Assembly: GCA_049115715.1 (NCBI GenBank)
Contig: JAGDZQ010000034.1
Coordinates: forward strand, 1 to 64,000
DNA: 64,000 bases
Source of the DNA: JAMZMI01 sp049115715
GTDB taxonomy: Bacteria > Bacteroidota > Bacteroidia > Cytophagales > Cyclobacteriaceae
Direction: 5' to 3'
Shown here piece after piece: positions 43,860 to 53,674 of this stretch. A program made the translations under genes and the position numbers. The notes below the pieces were generated by a model. That model saw only the letters and a list, made by a program, of their open reading frames with translations, did no database searches and had not been told where the DNA came from. The stretch's first letter is position 1, and each line of letters opens with the position of its first letter.

Positions 43860-46217
43860 ATGTTGAAACTCCTTCAGCGATTATTTTTAAAACCAGAAAA
43901 GGAAAGCCTCTCCAGCATTGGAGAAAGGGAGATACAAGAGTTTTTGGAGTATTTTGATCAGCCAAAGTTCAAGGAAAATTTTTCCGACTCTTTGGAGATT
44001 AGGTTAGAATCGTTCCGCAAGCTTAATTCTCAAGAAAAGATCAGAACACTACCAGGTGTTTATCTACTTCTGGAAAAATCTTATACTGGAAACCGTAAAA
44101 ACCAGCAACAGGTCAAATTGGAGTTAAGAGCCTTGATAAAGAAGCTCTTCCCAAATCTCTGCAATCATAGCGGATTCAAAATTATTTTTCTCAACAAACA
44201 TGAACAGCAAAAGATGCTGGCCACATTGCTGGTATCTCTTGTATGGGAAAAAGCCACTCCAATAATTGGAACTTCGAAAAATGAAATTCTAAAAAATTAT
44301 GAATATCAAATAAGTAAGGTATTTGAACTTCAACGTTTCGGACATATTGATCTATCTGAGGCTGCCAGCACGATAAAATACGAGCTGCTACAGATATTTA
44401 ACGTATTAACGGAGGTTGTTGGAAAAAATAAGTGTGTCTCGTGGTTTCAAGATTCCTATGAGACCTTGATGGATAATTATAAATTCCTCGACACATTTTC
44501 TTTTGTTATCGCCATACTACCAGATTCGCTACTCAATGAGCAGCAGCTAAATCTTCTCAGTCGTGCTCAAATAGAACAAGCACTTGTAGAGCGTGCAGAA
44601 AAAATAGAGAAGGTAAATAAAAGGTTAAGTCAGGAAATTTCTGAAAAGCAAAAGGCTCAAAAATCAATTGAGCAACATGCAGACAGACTGAACAAGATAA
44701 TTGAAAATGCACTTGAAGCTGTGGTGATTATGAACACTGATGGCAGGGTGACATTTTGGAATAATCAAGCTGAAGAAGTTTTTGGTTGGAGTTCTCATGA
44801 AGTAATGGGGGAAAAGCTAGGGGATCTTATAGTACCAAAGAGAGAGACGGGCGATTACAAAATGGGGATTCAGTGGGATAATCTTGAGAAAAAATCTGAT
44901 TTTCTGAACAGAAGGCTTGAGGAAATAGGGCTAACAAAGGACGGAAGAGAGATTCCAATAGAGTTATCTATGGTCGCCAGTAGTATTGAAGACGAGGTAA
45001 TTTTCACCTCCTTTATTCGTGATATCTCAGAAAGAAAGCGGTACGAACAGGAGCTTATGGATGCGAAAAACAGTGCTGAAAAAGCTTCTAAGACCAAAGC
45101 GGAGTTCTTGTCAACTATGAGTCATGAGATCAGAACTCCGATGAACGGGATCTTCGGTACTCTTGAGCTACTCTTATCTGAAAATCCAAGGGAAGATCAA
45201 ATGGAATCTCTCGAAATCATGAAGCACTCAACAGAGAGTCTTCTGGTTATTCTTAACGACATCCTGGATTACTCCAAAATAGAAGAGGGGCATGTCGAAT
45301 TTGATAAAAGGGCATTCTCGCTTGAGGAGCTGTCAAAAAGAGTCATCGGTATCTATTCTCAAAGAGCTGAGGAAAAAGGTATTAAACTAACTCTTGAAAG
45401 CGACACCACCGTAAGCGATATGGTAATAGGTGATCCAGTGAGGCTTTCGCAAATACTCAACAATCTGGTAAGCAATGCTGTAAAATTCACATACGAGGGA
45501 GAGGTTAAACTAATCACAAAAGTTATTGCTCAAGAGGAAGGTGAGGCAATTTGCTATTTTCAAGTTGTAGATACTGGGATTGGAATATCTGATCAGAACT
45601 TAAATAGGATATTCAACAGGTTTATCCAGGTTCAAAATGAAAAGGACAAAGAGTTCCATACGGGTACCGGACTTGGATTGGCGATATCCAAAAAATTATT
45701 AAGTCTACAGGGAAGTGATCTCCATGTGATAAGTAAATTGGGAGAAGGTTCTAGGTTTCTGTTCAAGATAAAACTCAAACTTCCTGATAGTATCGGAAAA
45801 GACGAGCCTGCCTTAACCAAGCGAATCAAAAATCTTAATGGATTGAGAGTGCTTCTGGTAGAGGATAATAAGATTAATCAAATAGTAGCAAGCAAATTTT
45901 TGAAAAAATGGAATTGTGAAGTTACGATAGCAAATAATGGAAAAGAGGCTGTGAAATCTTCGCAGGCAGCCACATTTGACCTAATACTTATGGATCTGCA
46001 GATGCCTGTAATGGATGGTTTCGAAGCTAGTGAAGAGATTAGATCAATGGATGTGAATGGAAGCAAGAATGTCCCCATAATAGCTTTGACTGCTGACGTG
46101 TTCCCCGAAGTGAAGGAGCGGGTTTTATCATCTGGCATGAATGATTTCATGACCAAACCATTCGATCCAGAAAAACTCTATTTCACTATTACTTCCAATT
46201 TAGCTTCGAAAGAATAA
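43860..46217 (+). CDS. Hybrid sensor histidine kinase with PAS domain and novel N-terminal region
   Basis: This 785-residue protein has a ~230-residue helical N-terminus I do not recognise, a coiled coil (~235-275), a PAS domain (~275-400, NALEAVVIMNTDGRVTFWN), a HisKA domain with phospho-acceptor His422 in STMSHEIRTPMNG, an ATPase domain (NNLVSNAVKFT, DTGIGIS, GTGLGLAISKKL) and a receiver domain with Asp712 in LILMDLQMPVMDG. No transmembrane helix is evident, and the small membrane protein just upstream may anchor it. Phosphorelay to an unlinked partner is expected. Confidence 0.88.
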   Translation: MLKLLQRLFLKPEKESLSSIGEREIQEFLEYFDQPKFKENFSDSLEIRLESFRKLNSQEKIRTLPGVYLLLEKSYTGNRKNQQQVKLELRALIKKLFPNLCNHSGFKIIFLNKHEQQKMLATLLVSLVWEKATPIIGTSKNEILKNYEYQISKVFELQRFGHIDLSEAASTIKYELLQIFNVLTEVVGKNKCVSWFQDSYETLMDNYKFLDTFSFVIAILPDSLLNEQQLNLLSRAQIEQALVERAEKIEKVNKRLSQEISEKQKAQKSIEQHADRLNKIIENALEAVVIMNTDGRVTFWNNQAEEVFGWSSHEVMGEKLGDLIVPKRETGDYKMGIQWDNLEKKSDFLNRRLEEIGLTKDGREIPIELSMVASSIEDEVIFTSFIRDISERKRYEQELMDAKNSAEKASKTKAEFLSTMSHEIRTPMNGIFGTLELLLSENPREDQMESLEIMKHSTESLLVILNDILDYSKIEEGHVEFDKRAFSLEELSKRVIGIYSQRAEEKGIKLTLESDTTVSDMVIGDPVRLSQILNNLVSNAVKFTYEGEVKLITKVIAQEEGEAICYFQVVDTGIGISDQNLNRIFNRFIQVQNEKDKEFHTGTGLGLAISKKLLSLQGSDLHVISKLGEGSRFLFKIKLKLPDSIGKDEPALTKRIKNLNGLRVLLVEDNKINQIVASKFLKKWNCEVTIANNGKEAVKSSQAATFDLILMDLQMPVMDGFEASEEIRSMDVNGSKNVPIIALTADVFPEVKERVLSSGMNDFMTKPFDPEKLYFTITSNLASKE

Positions 46218-46431
46218 TTTCGAGCAGGCTTTCTCTTAACCTGAGCTTACAATTATTAAAAAAAACCGTCACCCAGAGGCTTTTGGAAAGGGTAATGAGC
46301 GGGAAAGTCGTGGGAATCTTTGAAGCCATGAGACTATCAACCGGTTTTAAGTTATTCTTATATCGGGTTGAGGTTCTTATTTCTTGTTGCCGGAAAAGAG
46401 GGCTTTATAGAATTTGCCCAAATATCACAGA
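46218..46431. repeat. Dispersed repeat B, copy 2
   Basis: 46257-46360 matches 37331-37430, sharing AGAGGCTT, GGTAATGAGC-like and GGAATCTTTGAAGCCAT blocks followed by GAGACTATCA. It lies between convergent genes. Confidence 0.55.
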
Positions 46432-48147
46432 TCACTTCTTTTTTGAGGCTCCCGTGAAAGTCGCTCGTTCAAGGTATTGCAGATCATGCTCTCTTTGGTA
46501 GAGTATTTGAGTTTTGTCCCCTTTTAAATAAACCAAAATATTTCCTTTTGTCGTAGACTCAAGACCATCAGGTTTTTCCACTGACACCAAAGTCGTCTCG
46601 AAGGAGTCCAGTGGTTTTACAGCGCCTTCGAATTGGTATTCCCTATCTTGGGTTTGGACTTCTATGATAATGGTTTCCTCCTTTGAACTTATCTGTCCAA
46701 AATTTTGAACTTCTATTTTGAGCAGCTGCTCTTCGATATATGGTTTTCTTGATGATAGAATCGGCTCTACGTACTGTACCCAGGGAAGCTTGGCGTAACC
46801 TGTGAGCAATTTTCCATTTTTGGTCTTACCTAATAGCTTGATTGCAAAATTATCTGCATTTAACCCATGTCCTCTAGCATCAAATACGAGAAGCAAATCT
46901 TTTCCTTTCTTTTTTGATGTTATCAAACGACAGCCATTTCCAAAGTTGACCTGCTCGGATGCCCCAAGTCTAAGTGATGAAACATCAACCTCTTTAATTG
47001 GGTTAAAGTCTTCCTCAGCACTCAATAAAACCTTGATTTCTTTTGTTGATTCATCGATCTTTTCCTTATTCAAAAGTTTGAGAAAGCGATCTTTCACAAG
47101 AGGAATAGAGATGTTTTTTGAGCTGTGATTGTCGTCTTGAAGATCTGAGTGTTTTGTAGAATCTATGACAGCAAAGTTGGCCTGAATAGCTCTGCCATAC
47201 TCATCTTGAAGTACACGTATTCTCTCATACTTATACCAGTTGGTTTGCGTACCATCCTCATAGATAGAAATCCCTGGGAAGTATGCTTTACCTGGATCAG
47301 TTTTCCATTTCACTCCATCCTTTGACCGCAGATGATAGGCTATTCGTCCTAGCCAATCATTCACAATGACATGATACTGTATATGATCTTTCCATATGAC
47401 TGGGTCTTCAAACTTCCCTTCGATAGGAGGGTAAACTCTATCATTGGTCAATCTATGATATGTAGATATTCCTGTCTGGCTAATCCAAATATCGCCAGCC
47501 CTTGGCACAGCCAGAAAAGCTCCGTCTTCTCGTTTCGAAAAACTCACATTGACCATCGGAAAGAGTTGCTCTCGGTCTCTCAAATCAAATTGAAATCTAT
47601 CGGTAGACCAAGGACCATTTAAAGTTTTGCTTATATAGTAAAAAACATCGTACCCTTTACCTATGGTGTATACAACCCACCTTCCATCATTTAATCTGAA
47701 AACATTAGGATTGTGGCCTAATCCAATAGGTTCGCCAACTGGCTTATAAGGGCCAATAGGATTATCGGACTGAACCCAAACTATCTCAGATTCATGATAG
47801 GCAAAATGACCTTTGGGGTCGTTTTCCGACCATCGACATATGAAACCATTATATTTTCCATCCTCAGATTGAAAATATCTCCCTCCCCAATATGACCAAT
47901 CGGGATGTTCTATTCCATTGGAAATATCTCGTGGAATCACACCACTCACACCCCATGTACGGTCCGTGATATCTCCAATTATAGGAATGGGCAAAAATCG
48001 ATCGCTAAACTGACCTCCATAAATCAAGCTATCCCATTCTTTCGGAAGCTCCCGATCAGTAATCTGGGCAAAACCAGAATTGATTGTTGCAATCAGAAAA
48101 AGCAATTGACACAGTTTTAGCGATGATGGGGTCAGTTTCAGGGTCAC
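46432..48147 (-). CDS. Exported glycoside hydrolase-like five-bladed propeller protein (clan GH-F type)
   Basis: This 571-residue protein has a signal peptide (LCQLLFLIATINSGFAQ). Residues ~60-340 show repeated propeller-like blocks: HPDWSYWGGRYFQSEDGKY, HNPNVFRLNDGRWVVYTIG and GKFEDPVIWKDHIQYHVI. These recall GH43/GH117-type enzymes; the acidic residues in ED-P-V and in the first blade are candidates for catalysis. The C-terminal 200 residues form beta-rich domains. It overlaps the upstream sulfatase gene by 4 bp and is last in the operon. The exact family is uncertain. Confidence 0.6.
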   Translation of the reverse strand: MTLKLTPSSLKLCQLLFLIATINSGFAQITDRELPKEWDSLIYGGQFSDRFLPIPIIGDITDRTWGVSGVIPRDISNGIEHPDWSYWGGRYFQSEDGKYNGFICRWSENDPKGHFAYHESEIVWVQSDNPIGPYKPVGEPIGLGHNPNVFRLNDGRWVVYTIGKGYDVFYYISKTLNGPWSTDRFQFDLRDREQLFPMVNVSFSKREDGAFLAVPRAGDIWISQTGISTYHRLTNDRVYPPIEGKFEDPVIWKDHIQYHVIVNDWLGRIAYHLRSKDGVKWKTDPGKAYFPGISIYEDGTQTNWYKYERIRVLQDEYGRAIQANFAVIDSTKHSDLQDDNHSSKNISIPLVKDRFLKLLNKEKIDESTKEIKVLLSAEEDFNPIKEVDVSSLRLGASEQVNFGNGCRLITSKKKGKDLLLVFDARGHGLNADNFAIKLLGKTKNGKLLTGYAKLPWVQYVEPILSSRKPYIEEQLLKIEVQNFGQISSKEETIIIEVQTQDREYQFEGAVKPLDSFETTLVSVEKPDGLESTTKGNILVYLKGDKTQILYQREHDLQYLERATFTGASKKK

Positions 48148-49655
48148 TTGGTTTCTTTTAAATAATCCCGGTACTCTTTGGACAATCTATGGAATCCAAT
48201 CTCTACTCCTTCCAACATTTGCTGATATTGATCTGGTCTGGTCTCCCTGATCCATGCGATCATTTCATTGAGGTTGGCTTCCGTGGGCTCGTAGATATCT
48301 GATACAGGAACATAAACTGATTCGTATTCGAACATTTCTTGCTTCATTTGATCTGCAATGGCTCGGTACTCTGGATTTAAGGCAAGATTATTGAGTTCCT
48401 GAGGGTCATTTTCAAGGTCATAGAGTTCTTCTATGGGTTTTGATTCTTTGAAGAAGGTTTGCTCAGTTTCGCTAAGCTTACCTTCTGCTTTCAACGTCCG
48501 CATCACGTGAACCGAAGGACGATAAAACTCTAAATAGGCTTGATGCATGTCATGTGATTGTTCTGGTTTATCGTTTCGGATATACTTCCATTTACCAGAT
48601 GTAACGGCTCGAGATTTTTCCATGATTTCATCCCATTGGTCTCGTGCTCCAAAAACAAACTGACGATCAAAGTCCTCACTAAAAATAGGTTTGCCCGTTA
48701 GGTAATCTGGCAGCTTTGCTCCAGCATAGTCCAGAACTGTAGCCGTGATATCGGTGGCGCTCACAACTTGTTTGCTTACTTTTCCTCCTTCTACTCTTGG
48801 ATCATATATGATGAGCGGAATATGTAACCCCGGATCATGTAAGTAGCCCTTGCCTCGTATGTTGCATCTGCCATTGTCCCCAATAAAAATAATGATGGTA
48901 TTGTCTGCCATCCCTTTGTCTTCCAACTCCTGCACAATCATGCCAACTTCATTGTCTATGAACTCCATCTGATCCAGATACTTTGCCCAATCTAATCGTA
49001 TCACTGGATGATCCGCCATATATGGCGGCAGCTCTACCGAATCCGGATTAACAGGGTCGGTGGATTTTTCACGAACTTCATCCCACCAATCTCCACGGTG
49101 TGTCGTTTGCAATTGGATCTGAGCAAAAAAGGGCTGATCTGCTACTTTGAAAGTATCTCGCTTATCAAAAATACCGAACTTGGTCTTTCCGTCCCACTCA
49201 CCTATGGGTTCGTGTTTGAAATTCACATCTATTTTTCGTCCCCTACCTCGCACACCATGGTGTCCAAGAATTGTGGTATAGCCAGCATTTCTTAAGTGAT
49301 AGGTAAAAGGCTTAAAGGCTGAGTCAAGAGGAATCTGTCTGTTGCTTCTATGGTTGTGTGTATTCGTAATGATTTGATGCACTCCTATCAGCATGGAAGA
49401 CCTACTGGGTGAGCAAATAGGGTTAGTCACATAGGCGTTTTCGAATTTCACCCCATCTACCGCAAGTCTATTTAGATTAGGAGTTTGTACGCCCTTGGTA
49501 CCATAGCACTCCAGATCAATACTTATGTCCTCTGCCATTAGCCAAATTATATTGGGACGTTTTACATTCTCTGACTCTTTCTTATTTGAGCAACCGAATG
49601 CAATAAGTATAACAATCAGCAAACAATACAGATGAGGGGTATTCCTTATGGTCAT
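48144..49655 (-). CDS. Sulfatase (type S1), lipoprotein, copy 1
   Basis: This 503-residue sulfatase has a lipobox (LIAFGC, Cys22). The formylglycine site is CSPSR with Cys81; other features are NIIWLMAEDISID for calcium and HHGVRGRG downstream. It needs a formylglycine-generating enzyme encoded elsewhere. By eye it is closer to the third sulfatase in this locus than to the second. It is overlapped by 4 bp on both sides, so translation is coupled to the GH2 gene before and the propeller enzyme after. Confidence 0.9.
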   Translation of the reverse strand: MTIRNTPHLYCLLIVILIAFGCSNKKESENVKRPNIIWLMAEDISIDLECYGTKGVQTPNLNRLAVDGVKFENAYVTNPICSPSRSSMLIGVHQIITNTHNHRSNRQIPLDSAFKPFTYHLRNAGYTTILGHHGVRGRGRKIDVNFKHEPIGEWDGKTKFGIFDKRDTFKVADQPFFAQIQLQTTHRGDWWDEVREKSTDPVNPDSVELPPYMADHPVIRLDWAKYLDQMEFIDNEVGMIVQELEDKGMADNTIIIFIGDNGRCNIRGKGYLHDPGLHIPLIIYDPRVEGGKVSKQVVSATDITATVLDYAGAKLPDYLTGKPIFSEDFDRQFVFGARDQWDEIMEKSRAVTSGKWKYIRNDKPEQSHDMHQAYLEFYRPSVHVMRTLKAEGKLSETEQTFFKESKPIEELYDLENDPQELNNLALNPEYRAIADQMKQEMFEYESVYVPVSDIYEPTEANLNEMIAWIRETRPDQYQQMLEGVEIGFHRLSKEYRDYLKETK

Positions 49656-52054
49656 TTTATCACTAAATTAAAATCTTTCGTTTTTATTCCCTTTCCAGTA
49701 ACAGTCAGCTTAAGGTTCTGAGCTCCTTTATCTACTCTCGCAATAACAAGACATCTCCCTTTAAAGGTATTTTGCTTTTCCTTTTGCTTAAAGATCAAGG
49801 GGTTGTACATGTCGCCATTGGCTAATGCCAGAATCTCTCCTCCATCTATGCTAAACAGCAACTCCATGTCTTCCTCAATCACAATATTACCTTTTTTATC
49901 TGTTAGGTAGATTTCTGCTTGAAAAATTTCACCAGCCCTAACTTCTTGAGAGTATGGCTTAAAAACTGTTTTGGTGGGTTTGCCTGAGGTTTTGATCTCA
50001 ACATCACAAACCTTTACTCCATTGTTGTACCCTTCAGCTCTCACGCTTCCTGTCTCGTACTTTACATCTCTCCATTTCATGATTTTATTTGAGAAGTCGG
50101 AAAGATTTTGTGTTCTTATAAGCTCATTATTAACAAAGAGCTTTACTGTTTCGCAATTGGTATAGGTAACAAGGTCTACCTTCTCTTTGGCTTCAATATT
50201 CCAAGTTTTTTTGGTTGCTGGAAAGCCCCATCCACCTAATCCTTCAAAATTATCAGCTTCTTTTTCATAAACCGAAATTGATATTACTGGTTCTTCACTC
50301 CAAAATGACTGATAAAGTCCGACTCTATCTGTCTCGAATCCTGCAATGTCAAAAATACCACTATTAGAACCCATTCTAGGCCATTTCTTAGATTCACCTA
50401 AGTACTGAATACCCGACCAAAGAAACAGTCCCATATTATAATCATGTGCCTCCACATCTAACCAAGGGCTTGTCTCTATCATCGCAAAACGTTTTTCGGG
50501 AGAGCTGTTGAAATACGTATAGCTTTCGGTACTTACAAATGGTTTACTCGGATTTGCTTCACCAATGGTGCCCACCCACTGCTCGCCATAGTTCATACCT
50601 ATGAGATCCATGTATTCTGTGGATTCCAATATATCCGCCACCTTATCTGAAGGTTTCATATCTGCCCCCCGTTCCATTCCAGAAATCACAGGACGAGTGG
50701 GATCCATGCTTCTTACAAAACTGCCATATTCCAGAAGTCCTTGATTTTGACGCGGATCTCCAGGTCTATAGTTTTCATTTCCAACACTCCAGATCACAAT
50801 GGATGGGTGATTGCGATCTCTTCTAATTGTCTCAGCGTAATTTTTCTTCCATTCCAGATCAAAATACTCATCTCCGAATGCCTGCGGATTGTAGAACGTC
50901 GGGTTGTCAATAACCTCTGTGGATTCTTTCTCTCCCCACTTATCTACAAACTCGTCCATAACTAAAAATCCCATTTGATCACATAAATCAAGAAACTCTG
51001 GTGCTGGTGGATTGTGAGCTGTTCTGATTGCATTGCAACCTATATCTTTCAATTTCTGAAGGCGTCTTTCCCATATCTCAATGGGAACGGCAGCTCCAAG
51101 AGGCCCTCCATCGTGATGCAGGCAAACTCCCTTCATCTTCATATTTTCTCCATTGAGGAAAAATCCTTTTTTAGAATCAAACTTTAGGGATCGAATACCA
51201 AAGGTGCTTTCATAGGTATCTACAACTTTTCCATCCACCAAAACCCTGGATAGTGACTTGTAAAGTGCCGGAGTTGCTACTGACCATAAATTCGGCGATT
51301 CGATTGAGAATTGCTGTCCTATATCTATTTCCATAAAACCTTTTGCTTCCGCTGAACTAAGGTCACGAGCCACCTCTTTGCCCAAAGGGTCGTATATGGT
51401 CGTTTCAATTTCAAGGGAAGCTGCTTTGCCTCGATTTTCTATTGTGGTCAAAACCTCTACAGCCGCTAATTTTTCTGAGACCTCTGGTGTAGTGATGTAA
51501 GTTCCCCAGGTTTTGATATGAAGTGGATTAGTGATGGTAAGCCAGACATTGCGATAAATTCCCGAACCAGAATACCACCGGCAATTGGGCTGGTCAGAAT
51601 TATCTACCCTGACGACCAGATTATTTTCTTCCCCAAATTTGACATAAGAAGTAATGTCAAAATAGAAACTTGTATATCCATCGTATTGCTTCCCAACCAT
51701 GATTCCATTGACCCAAAGTGTGGAATGCATATAGACGCCATCAAATTGCAGCTCGACGCGCTGACCTATTGCATTTAATGAAAGGTCAAAAGATTTTCTA
51801 TACCAGCCAACTCCTCCTGGTAGCCAGGCGTTTCGACCGTTTCCATTTTCTTCAAATTCGGCTTCAATACTCCAGTCATGTGGAAGGCTAAGCTGCCGCC
51901 AGGGTGAATCGTCAAATGAAGGACGGACGTACTCAAGATCATCTCCTAGTATAAACCGCCAGTCTGAGTTAAATTCTATTGTTTTTCTTTGATCATTTTG
52001 TGCTTGAAGTGCCAAACTAAAGAGTATCGGCAGAAAGGTCAGTAGGGGCTTCAT
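49652..52054 (-). CDS. Glycoside hydrolase family 2 enzyme, probable beta-galactosidase
   Basis: This 800-residue exported enzyme (signal ending LALQAQ) has the GH2 layout: a jelly-roll domain (FNSDWRFILGDD, LPHDWSIEAEF), a sandwich domain, a TIM barrel and C-terminal sandwich domains. The acid/base Glu is in WSVGNENYRPGD and the nucleophile Glu in KPFVSTESYTYF. TIM-barrel block RTAHNPPAPEFLDLCD is typical. Beta-galactosidase is the commonest activity for this subtype, but beta-glucuronidase or others remain possible. Confidence 0.85.
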   Translation of the reverse strand: MKPLLTFLPILFSLALQAQNDQRKTIEFNSDWRFILGDDLEYVRPSFDDSPWRQLSLPHDWSIEAEFEENGNGRNAWLPGGVGWYRKSFDLSLNAIGQRVELQFDGVYMHSTLWVNGIMVGKQYDGYTSFYFDITSYVKFGEENNLVVRVDNSDQPNCRWYSGSGIYRNVWLTITNPLHIKTWGTYITTPEVSEKLAAVEVLTTIENRGKAASLEIETTIYDPLGKEVARDLSSAEAKGFMEIDIGQQFSIESPNLWSVATPALYKSLSRVLVDGKVVDTYESTFGIRSLKFDSKKGFFLNGENMKMKGVCLHHDGGPLGAAVPIEIWERRLQKLKDIGCNAIRTAHNPPAPEFLDLCDQMGFLVMDEFVDKWGEKESTEVIDNPTFYNPQAFGDEYFDLEWKKNYAETIRRDRNHPSIVIWSVGNENYRPGDPRQNQGLLEYGSFVRSMDPTRPVISGMERGADMKPSDKVADILESTEYMDLIGMNYGEQWVGTIGEANPSKPFVSTESYTYFNSSPEKRFAMIETSPWLDVEAHDYNMGLFLWSGIQYLGESKKWPRMGSNSGIFDIAGFETDRVGLYQSFWSEEPVISISVYEKEADNFEGLGGWGFPATKKTWNIEAKEKVDLVTYTNCETVKLFVNNELIRTQNLSDFSNKIMKWRDVKYETGSVRAEGYNNGVKVCDVEIKTSGKPTKTVFKPYSQEVRAGEIFQAEIYLTDKKGNIVIEEDMELLFSIDGGEILALANGDMYNPLIFKQKEKQNTFKGRCLVIARVDKGAQNLKLTVTGKGIKTKDFNLVIK

Positions 52055-52098
52055 TCCAGTATTAAATATGTAGATTCAGTTTTTTTTCCATGAGCAGA

Positions 52099-53511
52099 TC
52101 AATCAATGTTTTGAAGACGAATGTTTCTATAGATCAACTCTGCTCCTTCTGCTTGTAAAGCGACACGGCCTTTACTGAGCGGATCACCATTTTCGTCTTT
52201 CATATCAAACACTTCGTTGACCAAATGACCGTTTACAAAAAAACGAGCTGACTTATCTCCCCTAACCTCTACTCGGACATGATTCCAGCCATTTATTTCA
52301 AAGTTGTCATATCGAATACTTCGCTCATATTCTTTCACAGCTGAATCAACAAATCTTTCTGATCCATCTTGATTTTTCACATTTAATTTTGGCCCCTTTA
52401 TAACCCAAAGGTCTCCGGTATCTTCTTCTTGTATTTGACATTCTACGGAACTTGGCCAAACTACTGGCTCTTTGTAAATATGAAAGAGAATACCCGCATC
52501 TCGCTTAGCTTCATGTCTGGGAGCAAATTTTCTATCCCCCCATTTATATTCCAACTCAAGATTGTAACTGCTATAGTGTTTAGTCGTGGTAATAAGTGCA
52601 AACGGTGCTTCTTCTCCTTCCCATTTATACAATGTCTCTATCGTGTTTTCCCCAACTTCAAAGTGTTCTTGATCAAACTTATCGTCCTCCATGCTAACCT
52701 CGTAATCAACACCCAAGCCTCCTTTTGGGAAAGGGTTGATCCAACCAGAATTTGCGCCGGCTTCCTCTTCTGTAACCTTAAGCTCGCGAACCCAAATGTT
52801 TCGAAACTCAACAGGGTCGTTGTGATACTGTAAAGAGATAGGTGCCTTTAGAGGGTGATTCTCTGGATAGGAAGTGATTTTCTTATAAGTAGATGGCCCT
52901 TCATACTCTTGGTTAACCTGGACTGCAACTCCATTGTGTAGTACTGTAACGGTCGCTTTTTCTATTACTTTTCCCCCTTTGTAAATGGGGGCTTTGAAGA
53001 TAATATCGTAGCTGTTCCAATTTCCTTGTGGTGTTGCTGCATTGACGATTGGTGGGTATTGACCATACATCGCTCCAGCCTGCCCGTCAGCATAAGTCTT
53101 ATTAACAAAACTCTCAAGGATTTGAACCTCGTATCTACCCATAAGATATACTCCACTGTTACCGCCGCTTTGGCCTTTAACTTTAAGGGTGTCGTTCATG
53201 CGCCACTCCAGATGCAGCTGTATATCGCCAAAACTTTGTCTGGTTTTAAGTCCTCCTTTTGCTGCAACCATGGTTCCGTTTCCCGACAGAATAAATTCCC
53301 CTTCCCATGCTTCCAGATTGTCTCCATCGAAAAGAACTATTGCATCGGATGGCGGTGAAGAAAAAACAGCCTCGCCGGGAATTACACGCTCAGGGTTTGG
53401 GCGGTTCGGATCATGGAGATTATCGGTTTGATACTCGCGTTTTACTAATTGAGCCATTACCAAATTGATTATAAACAGTGCCAAAGCACTTAGAACTAGC
53501 TTTCTAGACAT
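52099..53511 (-). CDS. Double DUF1080 (3-keto-disaccharide hydrolase-like) protein
   Basis: This 470-residue exported protein has two concanavalin-like DUF1080 domains: one at ~50-250 (LFDGDNLEAWEG, GNSGVYLMGRYEVQILES, QYHNDPVEFRNIWVRELK) and one at ~275-470 (DAGILFHIYKEP, VECQIQEEDTGD, QAEGAELIYRNIRLQ). DUF1080 proteins cleave glycosidic bonds by elimination through 3-keto intermediates, which needs a partner oxidoreductase. An oxidoreductase-like gene is present at the far end of the locus. The tandem form is less usual. Confidence 0.85.
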   Translation of the reverse strand: MSRKLVLSALALFIINLVMAQLVKREYQTDNLHDPNRPNPERVIPGEAVFSSPPSDAIVLFDGDNLEAWEGEFILSGNGTMVAAKGGLKTRQSFGDIQLHLEWRMNDTLKVKGQSGGNSGVYLMGRYEVQILESFVNKTYADGQAGAMYGQYPPIVNAATPQGNWNSYDIIFKAPIYKGGKVIEKATVTVLHNGVAVQVNQEYEGPSTYKKITSYPENHPLKAPISLQYHNDPVEFRNIWVRELKVTEEEAGANSGWINPFPKGGLGVDYEVSMEDDKFDQEHFEVGENTIETLYKWEGEEAPFALITTTKHYSSYNLELEYKWGDRKFAPRHEAKRDAGILFHIYKEPVVWPSSVECQIQEEDTGDLWVIKGPKLNVKNQDGSERFVDSAVKEYERSIRYDNFEINGWNHVRVEVRGDKSARFFVNGHLVNEVFDMKDENGDPLSKGRVALQAEGAELIYRNIRLQNID

Positions 53512-53674
53512 ATTTAAATTAGATTAATCATCAAATGAAGAGATTTTTTTCAGTAAAACCATCTTAACAAGGACAGGTAGCGGTATCCCGTTTTTTTAAA
53601 CTTAAATATCATCAACCCTTTTCGAGTCTGATTCTATTTGAGTTCTTTCTTTTCATTTTGATAAGACTATGGAG

